DNA of 40,707 bases from an uncultured Saprospiraceae bacterium. Its GTDB lineage: Bacteria; Bacteroidota; Bacteroidia; Chitinophagales; Saprospiraceae. This document shows positions 15,978 to 25,154 of this stretch, piece by piece (the first letter of the stretch is position 1; each line of letters starts with the position of its first letter). The position numbers and the translations under genes were made by a program. The DNA lies in assembly GCA_937872405.1 (NCBI GenBank), contig CALMSP010000089.1:1-40707 (forward strand), read 5' to 3'. The notes under the pieces were generated by a model. The model searched no databases and was not told where the DNA came from. It was given only the letters and a program-made list of their open reading frames with translations.

Positions 15978-16883
15978 TTACTGCGTTAATTTTTGGAATA
16001 CATCTTCCACACTTACCACTTCTTTGTGCATTTCGAGTAGCGTAAGCTGACGACTAAGTACAAACTGATGGATAGCTGGACGCACATCCACATCGGCTGC
16101 GGCTATAAGCTGCCAGCGGTTTTTGCCAAGCTCCTTCACCCGCTTTACTTTAGGTATGGTGCTAAGCAGTTGTTTATCAATACTTTGTGTGAATTCAATA
16201 GTCACAATTGACTCGCCTTGTACCCGACTTTGCAGCGCCTCAATCGAATCATTCGCTACGATGTGCCCTTTATTAATGATGACTACCCGGTCGCATAGTG
16301 CTTGTACTTCCTGCATGATATGCGTGGAGAAGATCACCGTTTTTTGTTGCCCCAATTGGCGAATGAGGTTGCGAATTTCCAATAACTGGTTGGGGTCTAA
16401 GCCGGATGTGGGTTCATCCAATATCAATACTTGTGGGTCGTGCAGCATCGCCTGTGCAAGCCCTACTCGTTGGCGATAACCTTTGGAAAGCGCACCGATG
16501 CGTTTATTTTGTTCGCGTTCCAGCCCTGTGAGTTGTATCATCTCTTCCACGCGGCTGCGGGGGCGGCGCATACCGTGTAGCCCAGCTACAAATAGTAGAT
16601 ATTCACGAACATAAAGGTCTTTGTATAAAGGGTTATGCTCAGGCAAGTAACCTATTTGTCGGCGTACCTGCATGGGGTCTTCCTGCACATCATAACCGCA
16701 AACCGTAGCCGTACCCGATGATTGCGGGATGAAACAAGTCACTATTTTCATCGTTGTGGTCTTCCCTGCACCATTCGGACCCAAAAAACCCAGTACCTCA
16801 CCTGGCTTTGCTTCAAAGCTAATGTGGTCAATGGCGCGTTGTTCGCCATACAATTTCGTCAGATTATTTACTAATACAGACAT
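15978..16883 (-). CDS. gldA: Gliding motility ABC transporter ATP-binding protein GldA
   Basis: 301 aa. Walker A is GPNGAGKTT (Lys41), the ABC signature is LSKGYRQRVGLAQAML, Walker B is VLILDEPTSGLDP, and the H-loop is IFSTHIMQE. The C-terminal 80 residues (IVTIEFTQSIDKQLLS onward) are the extra domain seen in GldA/CcmA-like ATPases. It powers the GldF/GldG exporter. It is the first gene of the cluster; the 650 bp upstream carry no firm gene. Confidence 0.93.
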   Translation of the reverse strand: MSVLVNNLTKLYGEQRAIDHISFEAKPGEVLGFLGPNGAGKTTTMKIVTCFIPQSSGTATVCGYDVQEDPMQVRRQIGYLPEHNPLYKDLYVREYLLFVAGLHGMRRPRSRVEEMIQLTGLEREQNKRIGALSKGYRQRVGLAQAMLHDPQVLILDEPTSGLDPNQLLEIRNLIRQLGQQKTVIFSTHIMQEVQALCDRVVIINKGHIVANDSIEALQSRVQGESIVTIEFTQSIDKQLLSTIPKVKRVKELGKNRWQLIAAADVDVRPAIHQFVLSRQLTLLEMHKEVVSVEDVFQKLTQ

Positions 16884-17538
16884 AAGTAGCCAAACAAATT
16901 ATGTTATGGTTTAACTTGTAATATTTTGATTAATTGAGATTTATTATTCAAATATTGGCAATCAAAAGCTAAAAACTATAGATGTTATTGATTTTTAAAA
17001 TCAAACACACCTTTTGTTAGAAGAACAGCACTTTGGCTTGTTGCACAGCCGAATGTCTTCTTGCTGCAACTTATTTGCTACAGCAAAGCTACTAAAATAC
17101 TTGGGTAATAGTTCGCTGATTTCTTGCCATTGAGGCAAACGAAAAACTGTCGTGCAAATGTATGCACCACAAAAATTTTACAACGAAAAAATTGATCCGC
17201 TTGTTGAAGCGTGTAGAATGAAAGTTCGAGGAAGAAGTGTAATTCTCATTAAAGACGATAAAAAGTAAATAATATAATGCTGAGTCAAATGGGTGGATGT
17301 GATTTTGATTTCGTAAATCTTTGAGATTTGCGAAATCTGAACAACAAAACAACCGTTTTGGCCTACTATCAATAATATTACATGTAGTTGGCTTAAAGTG
17401 CTGAAAATTAATTACTTGAAATTTTAAAATACATCATATATTTATTATTAAGCATGTTAAATAATAGCCAAACGAATGGCATTACGACGTAATCCACTGC
17501 CAAGCGTCGTGCAGCATCGTGCCAATTGGTCATGTTGT
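16884..17538. other. Intergenic region without a firm gene
   Basis: AT-rich spacer between gldA and the antirepressor-like gene. It holds the dispersed repeat at 17279-17372. A 36-codon frame on the plus strand (17158-17268, MYAPQKFYNEKIDPLVEACR...) and a minus-strand frame at about 17010-17150 (LPQWQEISELLPKYF...) look protein-like but lack support and may be relics of a lost gene. Confidence 0.6.
17279..17372. repeat. Dispersed intergenic repeat, copy 1
   Basis: About 94 bp sharing most bases with 25155-25241. The core is AAATCT-TTG-AGATTT-GCG-AAATCT (17315-17338), three alternating arms that can form either of two short hairpins. Both copies are between genes. It looks like a REP-type or miniature element, though no terminal repeats or target duplications are clear. 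Confidence 0.7.
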
Positions 17539-18342
17539 TCAAGCGCTCAGTCGCAAGGTTTGTTCTAATTTTTTGACAGCAACGAAAGGTTCAGCATCCA
17601 CTTCCGGCGTGAACAGCGTGGCGGGTTCGCGGTCATCCCGAATATCAAGGCGCATTTCTTTCGCCAGCAGCTTTGCAAGGTCGCCTATGCTGCGGGCATA
17701 GCGCTCTGATTTGCCCATGGTCATTAAGGCATCAATAACGCCGGTACGTACCAATTCGTACCGATCCAGTTGCATGAGCAATTGGCGCCGGGTCATACCT
17801 GTGAAATCATGATTGGAGGCGGCGGCCCTGCGGCGAAGCTGTTCGGCGGAGTAGCCCAGCAACTCGGCACGATACTGCCACCAATTAGCGGCGCTATTGC
17901 CATTGCGCTGGCGATACAATTCTAAATGTCGGCGTTCGCAGTCTTCTTGATGCGCCAAAGAACCCATCGCTTTTACCAAATCGAGTATGGTGCGTATTTG
18001 CGCTTTGTCGAGCAGATTATCGGCGGCATCAGCTTCTTCTACTGACTGTAGCATACGAGCGTACTTTTGCTTAACTTTGCTACGGGAATGCAGCACAATT
18101 AGTTTAGCCAATTCGATCGTTAAATAATAGTCCTCTACCAAAGGCGTATCTTTGAGCTTACGCGGTGCGTAGTCCTGCATGAGCGCTGCTTTGCGGATAC
18201 CGTCGTGAAAAGCGTACACATCTTGTAGCCATTTTTTTACATTGACAGCATAATGATGATCCGTCAACTGCAATAACTGATGCAAATGTGTAGCAGTAAC
18301 AACTTTGGTACCTTTTTTGCTGGTCAGAATTTGTAGCTCCAT
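17539..18342 (-). CDS. AntA/AntB antirepressor-domain protein
   Basis: 267 aa. Residues about 13-100 resemble the phage AntA/AntB antirepressor N-terminal domain: VVTATHLHQLLQL, VKKWLQDVYAF, then EDYYLTIELAKLIVLHSRSKVKQKYAR, where the DYYLTxxxAK piece is diagnostic. The rest is predicted helical (ADNLLDKAQIRTILDLVKAMG; AELLGYSAEQLRRRAAA; ELVRTGVIDALMTMGKSERYA) and not recognised. No other phage genes are nearby and the gene has its own consensus promoter, so it appears to be a domesticated regulator. Similar stand-alone proteins seem to occur in other Bacteroidota, to my recollection. Targets unknown. Confidence 0.7.
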   Translation of the reverse strand: MELQILTSKKGTKVVTATHLHQLLQLTDHHYAVNVKKWLQDVYAFHDGIRKAALMQDYAPRKLKDTPLVEDYYLTIELAKLIVLHSRSKVKQKYARMLQSVEEADAADNLLDKAQIRTILDLVKAMGSLAHQEDCERRHLELYRQRNGNSAANWWQYRAELLGYSAEQLRRRAAASNHDFTGMTRRQLLMQLDRYELVRTGVIDALMTMGKSERYARSIGDLAKLLAKEMRLDIRDDREPATLFTPEVDAEPFVAVKKLEQTLRLSA

Positions 18343-18369
18343 AGCTTGATTTATTTCTTATATGCAACA

Positions 18370-18400
18370 CAAAGATAGATAATTTGTTTTTATTTGCAAA
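18370..18400 (-). promoter_or_regulatory. Consensus Bacteroidota promoter of the antirepressor-like gene
   Basis: On the minus strand TTTG (18400-18397), exactly 19 nt, then TATCTTTG (18377-18370), a full match to -33 TTTG / -7 TAnnTTTG. The start codon at 18342 lies about 20 nt beyond the expected transcription start. Confidence 0.75.
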
Positions 18401-18588
18401 ATTTTAAAACAAAAAATTTTTAAGGTTCACTTTTAAGCTTGAAATAGAGCGAATTGCGGTACTTTTTTTACATAATTCATTTGAAATAACATACGGCGTG
18501 TACAATTTTTTGGAAACCCGAACCGTTTCAGACGCATTGTAACACGCTTTTGAATAGAAAAAAATTTTTAAAACAAAATCTCTCAAGT

Positions 18589-19614
18589 ATGATAACCAAC
18601 AATCCAGGCACAAACCCGAATCCCACACCAAGTTATGGTTCTGCTCCTAAATCTGGTGGCAACAAGACGGGGTTCATTGTCGCTATTGCTATTTTGGCCG
18701 TTGCCGCTATCGGGCTTCTGATCACCAGCATCAGCCAGAACAAGCAAAAAACGGAATTGTCTTCGCAATTGGACGAAACAACGCAACTAAAGAAGGAACT
18801 GGAACAACAGTACTACACTGCCCTGTCGGAATTGGAAGAAATGCGCGGCAGCAATGAAGAACTGAACGCGCTGATCGAAAAACAAAAAGAAGAAATTACA
18901 AGCCAGAAGAATCGTATTGACGAATTGCTCCGCGACAGCAAAAATCTGGGTGCAGCTCGTACAGAATTAAAAAACCTGCGCGCTCAGGTGGAGAAGTACG
19001 TAGCTGAAATCAATCAGTTGCGCCAGCAAAATCAAGAGTTGAGCGCACAAAATTCTCAACTGTCAGAGACCAATACGCAGCTGCAAGGCACGCTGGAGGA
19101 ACAGCGCTCCGCCTACCAGCAGGCAGAATCGGCTCGCGCTTCATTGGTAAGCGAAAAAGAAGTATTGGAGAAAGACCGTGCCGCCCTGTCGAATAAAGTG
19201 ACTTTTGCATCGGTGGTCAAAGTATCCAATATTGATGTGCAAGGCTACAAGGGCAAGTCCAGTGGCAAGCTCTCGAAAGAGCGTCAGGCTAAAAATGTAG
19301 ATCAACTACAAATCTGCTTCAACACGGTAGCAAATGAAGTAGCAGAAAACGGCAGCGAAACCTATTTCGTGCGCATTATTGATCCGCAGGGCGTGACGTT
19401 GTCGGTACAAGACCTCGGCTCAGGCTCTTTCAGAAGCAGTACGAATGGGGAGGATATTCCTTACACTATGACGAAGGAATTTAGCTACACTGGCGGCTCC
19501 TCACAACTCTGCGCTAATTGGGCTCCCAATCAACCTTTTAATAAAGGTATTTACAGGGTGGAAATTTATAACAAAGGATATCAAGCTGGAGCAACTTCGT
19601 TCACGCTGAAATAA
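18589..19614 (+). CDS. Membrane-anchored coiled-coil protein of unknown function
   Basis: 341 aa from the ATG at 18589; a TTG start 13 codons upstream is possible but unlikely. A Pro/Asn/Gly-rich cytoplasmic tail (NNPGTNPNPTPSYGS) is followed by one membrane helix (about 29-48), a coiled coil of about 150 residues rich in Gln, Glu and Leu (LKKELEQQYYTALSELEEMR through EVLEKDRAALSNKV), and a C-terminal beta domain of about 120 residues (ASVVKVSNIDVQGYKGKSSG ... GIYRVEIYNKGYQAGATSFTLK). The shape suggests an envelope spacer or scaffold. Single gene with its own terminator at 19640. Confidence 0.8.
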   Translation: MITNNPGTNPNPTPSYGSAPKSGGNKTGFIVAIAILAVAAIGLLITSISQNKQKTELSSQLDETTQLKKELEQQYYTALSELEEMRGSNEELNALIEKQKEEITSQKNRIDELLRDSKNLGAARTELKNLRAQVEKYVAEINQLRQQNQELSAQNSQLSETNTQLQGTLEEQRSAYQQAESARASLVSEKEVLEKDRAALSNKVTFASVVKVSNIDVQGYKGKSSGKLSKERQAKNVDQLQICFNTVANEVAENGSETYFVRIIDPQGVTLSVQDLGSGSFRSSTNGEDIPYTMTKEFSYTGGSSQLCANWAPNQPFNKGIYRVEIYNKGYQAGATSFTLK

Positions 19615-19639
19615 TACGAGGTACATTTTACCTACTCAA

Positions 19640-19687
19640 GCGTCGGCGGTTTGTCATTAGCAAGCCTCCGGCGTTTGTATTTTTTTA
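19640..19687 (+). terminator. Rho-independent terminator after the coiled-coil gene
   Basis: A 14-bp stem (19640-19653 with 19661-19674, two G-U pairs and mismatches at the base and centre), a 7-nt loop and a T-rich tail to 19687. It lies 26 bp after the stop. Confidence 0.7.
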
Positions 19688-19735
19688 CAACAATATAGCG
19701 CAAAAGCAGTTATTTTGATAAAAGAATTGCTTTTT

Positions 19736-20200
19736 ATGAGTGAAGATCAACAAGAACTGTTTGTTAATCCTATTGATTCCGATAAGGTGGCTGCGCATCC
19801 GCATCGGCTGCCCTATGCACATACGGTGGGCGGGGCCGTGATCAAGCCTATTGATAAGGGTCGAGTAAAAGGACTGGCAGTAAGCGCTATGTATGAGCAG
19901 ACGGATATGCAGTTGGAGCAAATTCGGCAGCAGATAGAGCTACTGGCCTATCAGGCAAAAGCGATCCAAGATCGAGTGCGCATATCCGAAGCTATTTATG
20001 CCGCTGACGTCAACTTTGAACCCGTTATTACAAAAACCTATCATCTGTATCGCCGGCGCAACAATCAACAGTACGTACTTTCCTTAGTTGCACCAGAGGA
20101 GTGGGGGCCCAATCCGCCATACGATTTTATAGCATCTGTGCGGCTACTGGGCGACCATACTTGGGATGTATTGCAGCAAGCTGAAGGTGAAAGTATTTGA
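19736..20200 (+). CDS. DUF2452 family protein
   Basis: 154 aa from the ATG at 19736 (MSEDQQELFVNP); the open frame extends seven codons to a TTG that is not needed. Conserved family pieces in order are NPIDSDKVAAHPHRLPYAHTVGG, IKPIDKGRVKGLAVSAMYEQTDMQL, QIELLAYQAKAI, ISEAIYAADVNFEP, YHLYRRRNNQ, LSLVAPEEWG and LLGDHTWDV. Cytoplasmic, no signal peptide, function unknown. It lies 33 bp before the GSCFA gene on the same strand and is probably co-transcribed. Confidence 0.88.
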   Translation: MSEDQQELFVNPIDSDKVAAHPHRLPYAHTVGGAVIKPIDKGRVKGLAVSAMYEQTDMQLEQIRQQIELLAYQAKAIQDRVRISEAIYAADVNFEPVITKTYHLYRRRNNQQYVLSLVAPEEWGPNPPYDFIASVRLLGDHTWDVLQQAEGESI

Positions 20201-20233
20201 TTATCAAAAAATTATGTATAAAATCGGCGCGCT

Positions 20234-21232
20234 ATGAATGCAGTTTTTCGTACGGTTGTGCCGCCAATGTCGTATTCTTTTGCGATTGCCCACCAGGATG
20301 GGCTGCTGAGTCTGGGGTCTTGTTTTACAGAACACATTGGAGTTCGCCTCAGTGATTTCAAATTTATGAATACGCTCAATCCCTTTGGCATTATTTATAA
20401 TCCAATTTCATTGGCCAATTCGCTGGAATATTTAGCTGGAGAAAGCCTATTTGAACACGCTGATTTATTTGATTATCAAGGGCTTTGGCATAGTTTTGTG
20501 CATCATGGTCGCTTTTCGCACCCCGATCGAGCACAAGCGCTTGAAGGTATGAATGCAGCGTTGCATACGGCTCGGGCCGCTTTGCCGTCGGTCAATCGTT
20601 TGCTGCTTACTTTAGGCACGGCACATGTATTTGTGCATCGTGAAAGCGGGCAAGTAGTAGCCAATTGTCATAAATTGCCTGGCTCGTTTTTTGAGCGCCG
20701 CCGCCTCAGCCCGGAGGCAATTGTTGCCGCTTTGGTGACACCTTTGCAGCAGTTGAAGTCAAAAAATGCTGATTTTCAGGTGATTATAACAATAAGTCCG
20801 GTGCGACATCTTCGGGATGGGCACATCGAGAATCAGCGGAGTAAGGCGGCGTTGTTGCTTGCTGCCGACCAACTTTGCCAAACGTTCGACTTTGTACATT
20901 ACTTTCCAGCTTACGAATTGGTACTTGATGATTTGCGCGATTATCGGTTTTATGCTTCAGATATGATTCACCCCGATACCGTAGCGGTTGATTATATTTG
21001 GCGGTATTTTAGTCAGGCTTTTTTTAAAGAACCAACCCAGCACATCCTGCGCGAATTAGATGCTTTACAGCGGGCGTGTGCGCATCGTCCGTTTCATGTA
21101 CAAACTTCTGAACATCAAGCATTTGTGCACCGGCAGTTACATGCTTTGGAGCAGCTACGCACGAACTTTCCTTGGCTCAACTTGGACGCAGAGCAAGCCC
21201 TATTGGAAAAGCAACTAAATCGTTCATTTTAA
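20234..21232 (+). CDS. GSCFA family protein
   Basis: 332 aa. The family name motif appears near the start as LLSLGSCFTEHIGVRL, followed by NTLNPFGIIYNPISLANSLEYL. Later conserved pieces are LTLGTAHVFVHRESG, CHKLPGSFFERRRLS, ITISPVRHLRDGHIENQRSKAALL and FPAYELVLDDLRDYRFYASDMIHPD. The motif order (Gly-Ser early, Asn in the middle, Asp-x-x-His late) resembles SGNH-type hydrolases, so an esterase role is plausible but unproven. It ends in a strong bidirectional terminator shared with the convergent TonB receptor. Confidence 0.92.
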   Translation: MNAVFRTVVPPMSYSFAIAHQDGLLSLGSCFTEHIGVRLSDFKFMNTLNPFGIIYNPISLANSLEYLAGESLFEHADLFDYQGLWHSFVHHGRFSHPDRAQALEGMNAALHTARAALPSVNRLLLTLGTAHVFVHRESGQVVANCHKLPGSFFERRRLSPEAIVAALVTPLQQLKSKNADFQVIITISPVRHLRDGHIENQRSKAALLLAADQLCQTFDFVHYFPAYELVLDDLRDYRFYASDMIHPDTVAVDYIWRYFSQAFFKEPTQHILRELDALQRACAHRPFHVQTSEHQAFVHRQLHALEQLRTNFPWLNLDAEQALLEKQLNRSF

Positions 21233-21252
21233 AACAGCAAAAATTTTTTTGT

Positions 21253-21285
21253 AAATGTCGGACGCTTTAAAAGCGTCCGACATTT
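21253..21285. terminator. Bidirectional terminator hairpin
   Basis: Perfect 16-bp arms (21253-21268 and 21270-21285) around a single centre base, with GTCGGACGC/GCGTCCGAC cores and A/T runs on both sides. It lies between the convergent stops at 21232 and 21305 and can serve both genes. Confidence 0.88.
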
Positions 21286-21304
21286 TTCGTTAGTCATTGG
21301 CTCA

Positions 21305-24100
21305 TTAACGCATCATGCGTATCATACCGCCCGGGCCGCCGCCACGTTGTTGCAATTGTTGCAGGGAGTAAGTAAAACTCATCATAAAATACTGCCCAAG
21401 TGAATAAATACGCTCATCTTGTATAAAATTGACCTGTGCTACACGGTTAATGCCCACATTTTGATTTAAAATATCATTAGCAGTTAGTTTGAGTTCTGCG
21501 CGCTTATTCAGCAAAAATTTAGAGACCGAGGCGCTCCAGATCAGCACCTCCTGATTGAAGCCGCCCGCTACGCCTCGAAAGATGGCGTAGTTGAACGAAG
21601 ACCCCAGTACAAAGCCATGCGGCAGGTTCAAGTTGAACTCTGTACGGTAGGTTTGATTCAGAAAGTTCTGATTTTGAGAAGCTTGCAGTGAGTAGCTGGT
21701 TTCGTTGTAGCTCAGATTGGCGCTCATGTCCATATTAAAAATTTCCTTGTAGCGATAATTGAGTCGCAAGGTTGTATTGGCGATCAAGCGGTTAGTTTGG
21801 TTTTCCACCTCATTGATGAAGTTGAAAGTACGCATCCAGATTATATTGCTGCTAATATTAGCACGCAGTCCCGGCCGCTTGATCGGGAAACCAAAATTCA
21901 AAAAACTGCTCGCCATGTAGTCCTGATCTGCATTGACGGGCTGGCGGGTACGCACGAATTCTGCATCAATGGTTTGGGCATCCACAATGCGATTCTGCGT
22001 GTAAGTCAGGTTCAGGTTCGCAAAAAAATTGACAAAAGTACCTGGATTAAAAGTCATAAAACCCGTGGTGAGGCGATGTGCATATTCTGGCTTCAGTGCC
22101 GGATTACCGACATAAATGTTGAGCGGATCACTATTGTCAATCACCGGTGAAAGATCATCAATAGAAGGCTCATTAACGCTGGTTTCGTAGTCCACATTGA
22201 ATCGGCGCGTGGAAGTAAAGTCGCGGTTGTAACGAATATTGGGCAGCAAGTTGGTAAAGGATCGGCGCACGGTTACGCCCTGCAGCAGAAGTTTACCATC
22301 CAGGTCTGTTTGTTGCAGTTGCATCCCGAGATTAAAGTTTTGGTCGCTTTTACTAATTTTAAAATTAAGGCCGCCGCGGTGGTAATAGTAGCTATTGTCG
22401 AAGAGGTTGCTCAGGGTTGTATTGAAGCGTCGTTCGCCGTTATTAACATCAAATACTTCGCGATCCAAATCTGTATTTCGCTGATTATAAGCATAATTGA
22501 ATTCTAAAAAGCGCCGTTTGCCGAGCGGCTCGGTGTAGGACGTCGTAAGTCCGTAATTAAGCGTATTACTAATTTGGCTATTGGTTTGTAAAATAGAATC
22601 GGTACGCAACAATCCGCCATTGGCAAAGTAGCGGTTTAGGGCATCGAGCGTGCCGCTACGGTCGCTATCGTTCAGCCCAAAAGTGAGCGCTGTGCTCAGG
22701 GTGCGCCCGCGTTTATTGAAGCGATGGCGGTACAGCAATTCACTATTAAGATTCATACCATCTCCATTCGTTTTACTAAGGCGTTCGCCTTCGTTTTGTG
22801 GGTTAGTGGCGGCATCGAGCGATTGGCTGTAGGAGTCAGTACTTTGCTGAGTTTGGGTATAACCGGCCCGCGACGTAAAGCGCAAGGAGTTCAGCGAATC
22901 AATTTTGTGCTCTACCGTAAGGTTTAGCCGGTGGCTGGTATTGATGTTGTTGCCCAATGAATTTTGCAAAGATGTAAAAGCGCCGTTTGGGAGAAAATTC
23001 TGGCGGGTTAGGTCGCGTTCTACAATACGATCGGCATTATTGAAAAAATAGCTGCCATTCACCTCGGTTTTTTTATTCCAAGTATTATTAAAATTCAAAC
23101 CACCGGCCCAAGTTGTTGTAAAGCCGTTATTGATGTTGCCAAAGTCGAGCGGCAGCCCATCGGCTTCGTTGCTATTGAATTGCATTCTGATGGTGCCACC
23201 CCGTGCCATTTGGCGAGCCATACCGCTGAAACTCATGTAATCCTGCACGGAAAAGCCCTGCCGGTTGATGTTGTTGCCCATACCAATGATAGAAAGTTGC
23301 TGCTCTTCACGGAAGCGATTGAGGTTGGCCCGACCTTCATAGCGTTGGTCATTGCCATAGCCAGCAGTAGCTGCACCAAAAAGCCCTTGTTTGAAATCTT
23401 TTTTAAGGGTAAGATTGAGGGTGCGTTCGCGCACGCCATCGTCAATGCCAGAAAAAACGGCTTGTTCTGACTTACGGTCGTACACTTGTACTTTGTCAAT
23501 TGCTTTGGCGGGCAGGTTTTTCAGCGCAATGGTTGGGTCGTTGCCAAAAAACTCTTTACCATCCACGAATACCCGCTGCACCTGCTGCCCCTGCGCACGC
23601 ACGGTGCCATCGCTTTCTACTTCCATGCCGGGCAACTGCTTGAGCAGGGTCTCTACATCATCGTTGGGTTGGGTGCGAAAGGCCTGCGCATTGAATTCAA
23701 TCGTATCTTTTTTGATCTGTACCGGTATATGCTCGGCTTTTACTACCGCCTCTTGCAGCAGCAAGCTCGCGGGTTGCATCCTAATGGTACCCACATGGCA
23801 GCGGCTGTCGCTGATGCCTGCGGCTATGGTTTTGCCAAACATTCGATACCCCACATACGTAATCCGCAGCAAGTAAGCGTCCTTATTTGGAACGCCGCGC
23901 ACTTCAAACTTGCCCGTGGCATCCGAGCGCCCAAAATTGACCAAAGAAGAATCTTTCGCACTTAGCAGCATGACCGTAGCGGCTTCGAGCGGCTCGGAGG
24001 TATCGTCGGCTATCAACACACCTGTAAGGTTGTAGCGCTGAGCCTGCGCGGCTGTGCCGAAGCATAGTAGCAACAAGAAAAGTCGGGTGATTTTTTTCAT
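21305..24100 (-). CDS. TonB-dependent receptor, outer-membrane beta-barrel family (OMP_b-brl_3)
   Basis: 931 aa. Residues 1-20 are a signal peptide ending AAQA. A carboxypeptidase-regulatory-like beta-sandwich follows (LTGVLIADDTSEPLEAATVML, FEVRGVPNKDAYLLRITYVGY), then a plug region (VVKAEHIPVQIKKDTIEFNA, LLKQLPGMEVESDGTVRAQGQQVQRVFVDGKEFFGND). The long C-terminal part alternates strands with many Asn/Thr/Tyr, as in outer-membrane barrels. It lacks a SusD partner, so it is not a SusC-type glycan importer; this subfamily is often linked to peptide or metal uptake. The tail GGGPGGMIRMMR is odd, a glycine/methionine/arginine-rich end after the last strand. Helically phased GGTTAA repeats lie upstream. 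Confidence 0.92.
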   Translation of the reverse strand: MKKITRLFLLLLCFGTAAQAQRYNLTGVLIADDTSEPLEAATVMLLSAKDSSLVNFGRSDATGKFEVRGVPNKDAYLLRITYVGYRMFGKTIAAGISDSRCHVGTIRMQPASLLLQEAVVKAEHIPVQIKKDTIEFNAQAFRTQPNDDVETLLKQLPGMEVESDGTVRAQGQQVQRVFVDGKEFFGNDPTIALKNLPAKAIDKVQVYDRKSEQAVFSGIDDGVRERTLNLTLKKDFKQGLFGAATAGYGNDQRYEGRANLNRFREEQQLSIIGMGNNINRQGFSVQDYMSFSGMARQMARGGTIRMQFNSNEADGLPLDFGNINNGFTTTWAGGLNFNNTWNKKTEVNGSYFFNNADRIVERDLTRQNFLPNGAFTSLQNSLGNNINTSHRLNLTVEHKIDSLNSLRFTSRAGYTQTQQSTDSYSQSLDAATNPQNEGERLSKTNGDGMNLNSELLYRHRFNKRGRTLSTALTFGLNDSDRSGTLDALNRYFANGGLLRTDSILQTNSQISNTLNYGLTTSYTEPLGKRRFLEFNYAYNQRNTDLDREVFDVNNGERRFNTTLSNLFDNSYYYHRGGLNFKISKSDQNFNLGMQLQQTDLDGKLLLQGVTVRRSFTNLLPNIRYNRDFTSTRRFNVDYETSVNEPSIDDLSPVIDNSDPLNIYVGNPALKPEYAHRLTTGFMTFNPGTFVNFFANLNLTYTQNRIVDAQTIDAEFVRTRQPVNADQDYMASSFLNFGFPIKRPGLRANISSNIIWMRTFNFINEVENQTNRLIANTTLRLNYRYKEIFNMDMSANLSYNETSYSLQASQNQNFLNQTYRTEFNLNLPHGFVLGSSFNYAIFRGVAGGFNQEVLIWSASVSKFLLNKRAELKLTANDILNQNVGINRVAQVNFIQDERIYSLGQYFMMSFTYSLQQLQQRGGGPGGMIRMMR

Positions 24101-24143
24101 AATTTGTCGGTTGACTATTGTTGTTCAAAAACTAATCCGGCAA

Positions 24144-24209
24144 CAAAAGTACAGCATCCGACAGTAGAAACAGGTTAATCGCTCTTGAAATAAGGTTAAA
24201 TAAGGTTAA
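24144..24209 (-). promoter_or_regulatory. Promoter with phased GGTTAA repeats upstream of the TonB receptor
   Basis: On the minus strand a TACTTTTG -7 element (24151-24144) has no TTTG at -33. Three copies of TTAACC (plus strand GGTTAA at 24173-24178, 24194-24199 and 24204-24209) sit 21 and 10 bp apart, that is on one helix face. The copy nearest the promoter takes the place of the -33 element, suggesting an activator-dependent promoter. Confidence 0.5.
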
Positions 24210-24232
24210 TATGCTTTTAAAAGTCCAAAATG

Positions 24233-25057
24233 CTATTTATCCCGCTGTATGCTTTCCATGATTTTTGTAACGGCTTCCGTTTTTGTTTTACCATACTGCA
24301 CATTAAGATACGGTAGCGCATGTTCATACATAAATTGATTCATGGAAATAGGCTCTACCGCTTGGTAAAGGCTCATCAGTTCTTCTTTAATATCTGATGA
24401 AGGTACGAAGTGTAGTTTAAATTGCCCTAAATACTGGGTTTCTCCTGTTGTTTTATTATAATATAATAGCTCAGAGTGATTCACAGTTTTATGATGAAAT
24501 ATTTGTCCATTCAATTGAAACACCTCGGTAGTCAGTTCAAATTCCTGCCCAACATGCGGTAGGGGCTTAGCAAACCAACCGTCTGCCAGATAATGCTTGA
24601 TAATAAAATAATGCGCGCTATCCAGCGGAAATTGCTGTGGCGCTACCTTAAATTTGGCTGGTGCCACAAAAAAAAGACGGTCGCGGAAAAAGGCTTTTAG
24701 ATCGTACTGGTCTTCAAACAACGCGGCTTCATGTGCTTCATGGGTGCGGGTAGCCGCAGCATAATAATCATTGGGTGGCATTAAGGCATCCTTGAGTGCC
24801 AACACAAATTCGCCCCGACTTTTTTTATCTTTTTCTTTCACGCCCAGTATAAAATAACCCTTACCCGGCGCTACAACATAGGCATAGGCATCGGAAGAGC
24901 TAAACCGCAGCTTGGCAGAATTGCTAATTTTATCTTTCTTTTTAAGGGCTTGATTATCAGCATATACAGTGTCTTTTAAATTGACGACAAAGTATTGCGC
25001 GTGCGTACCAGCTAACAGGTATAGCACGGATAATAAGGTTAAAATGAGCTTTCTCAT
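24233..25057 (-). CDS. Secreted protein of unknown function
   Basis: 274 aa, not recognised. Residues 1-20 are a signal peptide (LILTLLSVLYLLAGTHA, then QYFVVNLKDTVYADNQ). The mature part is mixed alpha/beta with many Lys and aromatic residues, a GKGYFILGVKEKDKKSRG segment, and an HHKTVNHSELLYYNKTTGETQYLG strand pair. No cysteine after the signal, no lipobox, no catalytic motif. The gene is 132 bp upstream of the TonB receptor on the same strand, but that gap contains the receptor's own promoter, so it may be a separate unit. It lies 306 bp downstream of the CHASE2 gene, with a repeat between them. Confidence 0.75.
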   Translation of the reverse strand: MRKLILTLLSVLYLLAGTHAQYFVVNLKDTVYADNQALKKKDKISNSAKLRFSSSDAYAYVVAPGKGYFILGVKEKDKKSRGEFVLALKDALMPPNDYYAAATRTHEAHEAALFEDQYDLKAFFRDRLFFVAPAKFKVAPQQFPLDSAHYFIIKHYLADGWFAKPLPHVGQEFELTTEVFQLNGQIFHHKTVNHSELLYYNKTTGETQYLGQFKLHFVPSSDIKEELMSLYQAVEPISMNQFMYEHALPYLNVQYGKTKTEAVTKIMESIQRDK

Positions 25058-25154
25058 GATGATAATAGTTTAGTTTTTATAGTATAATGGCAAAACAAAT
25101 TCCAATATTTGTATTTAATCCACGAACGGTTTACGATTTTTATAAAAATTTCGG

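Noticed and set aside
17158..17268. 36-codon plus-strand ORF with protein-like composition
   Set aside because: Too short, no coupling or neighbour to support it and overlapped by other equally open frames; possibly a relic.
17010..17352. Minus-strand frames that look like a frameshifted small gene
   Set aside because: Three frames each give partly sensible text, there is no start codon for the best one, and no family is recognised.
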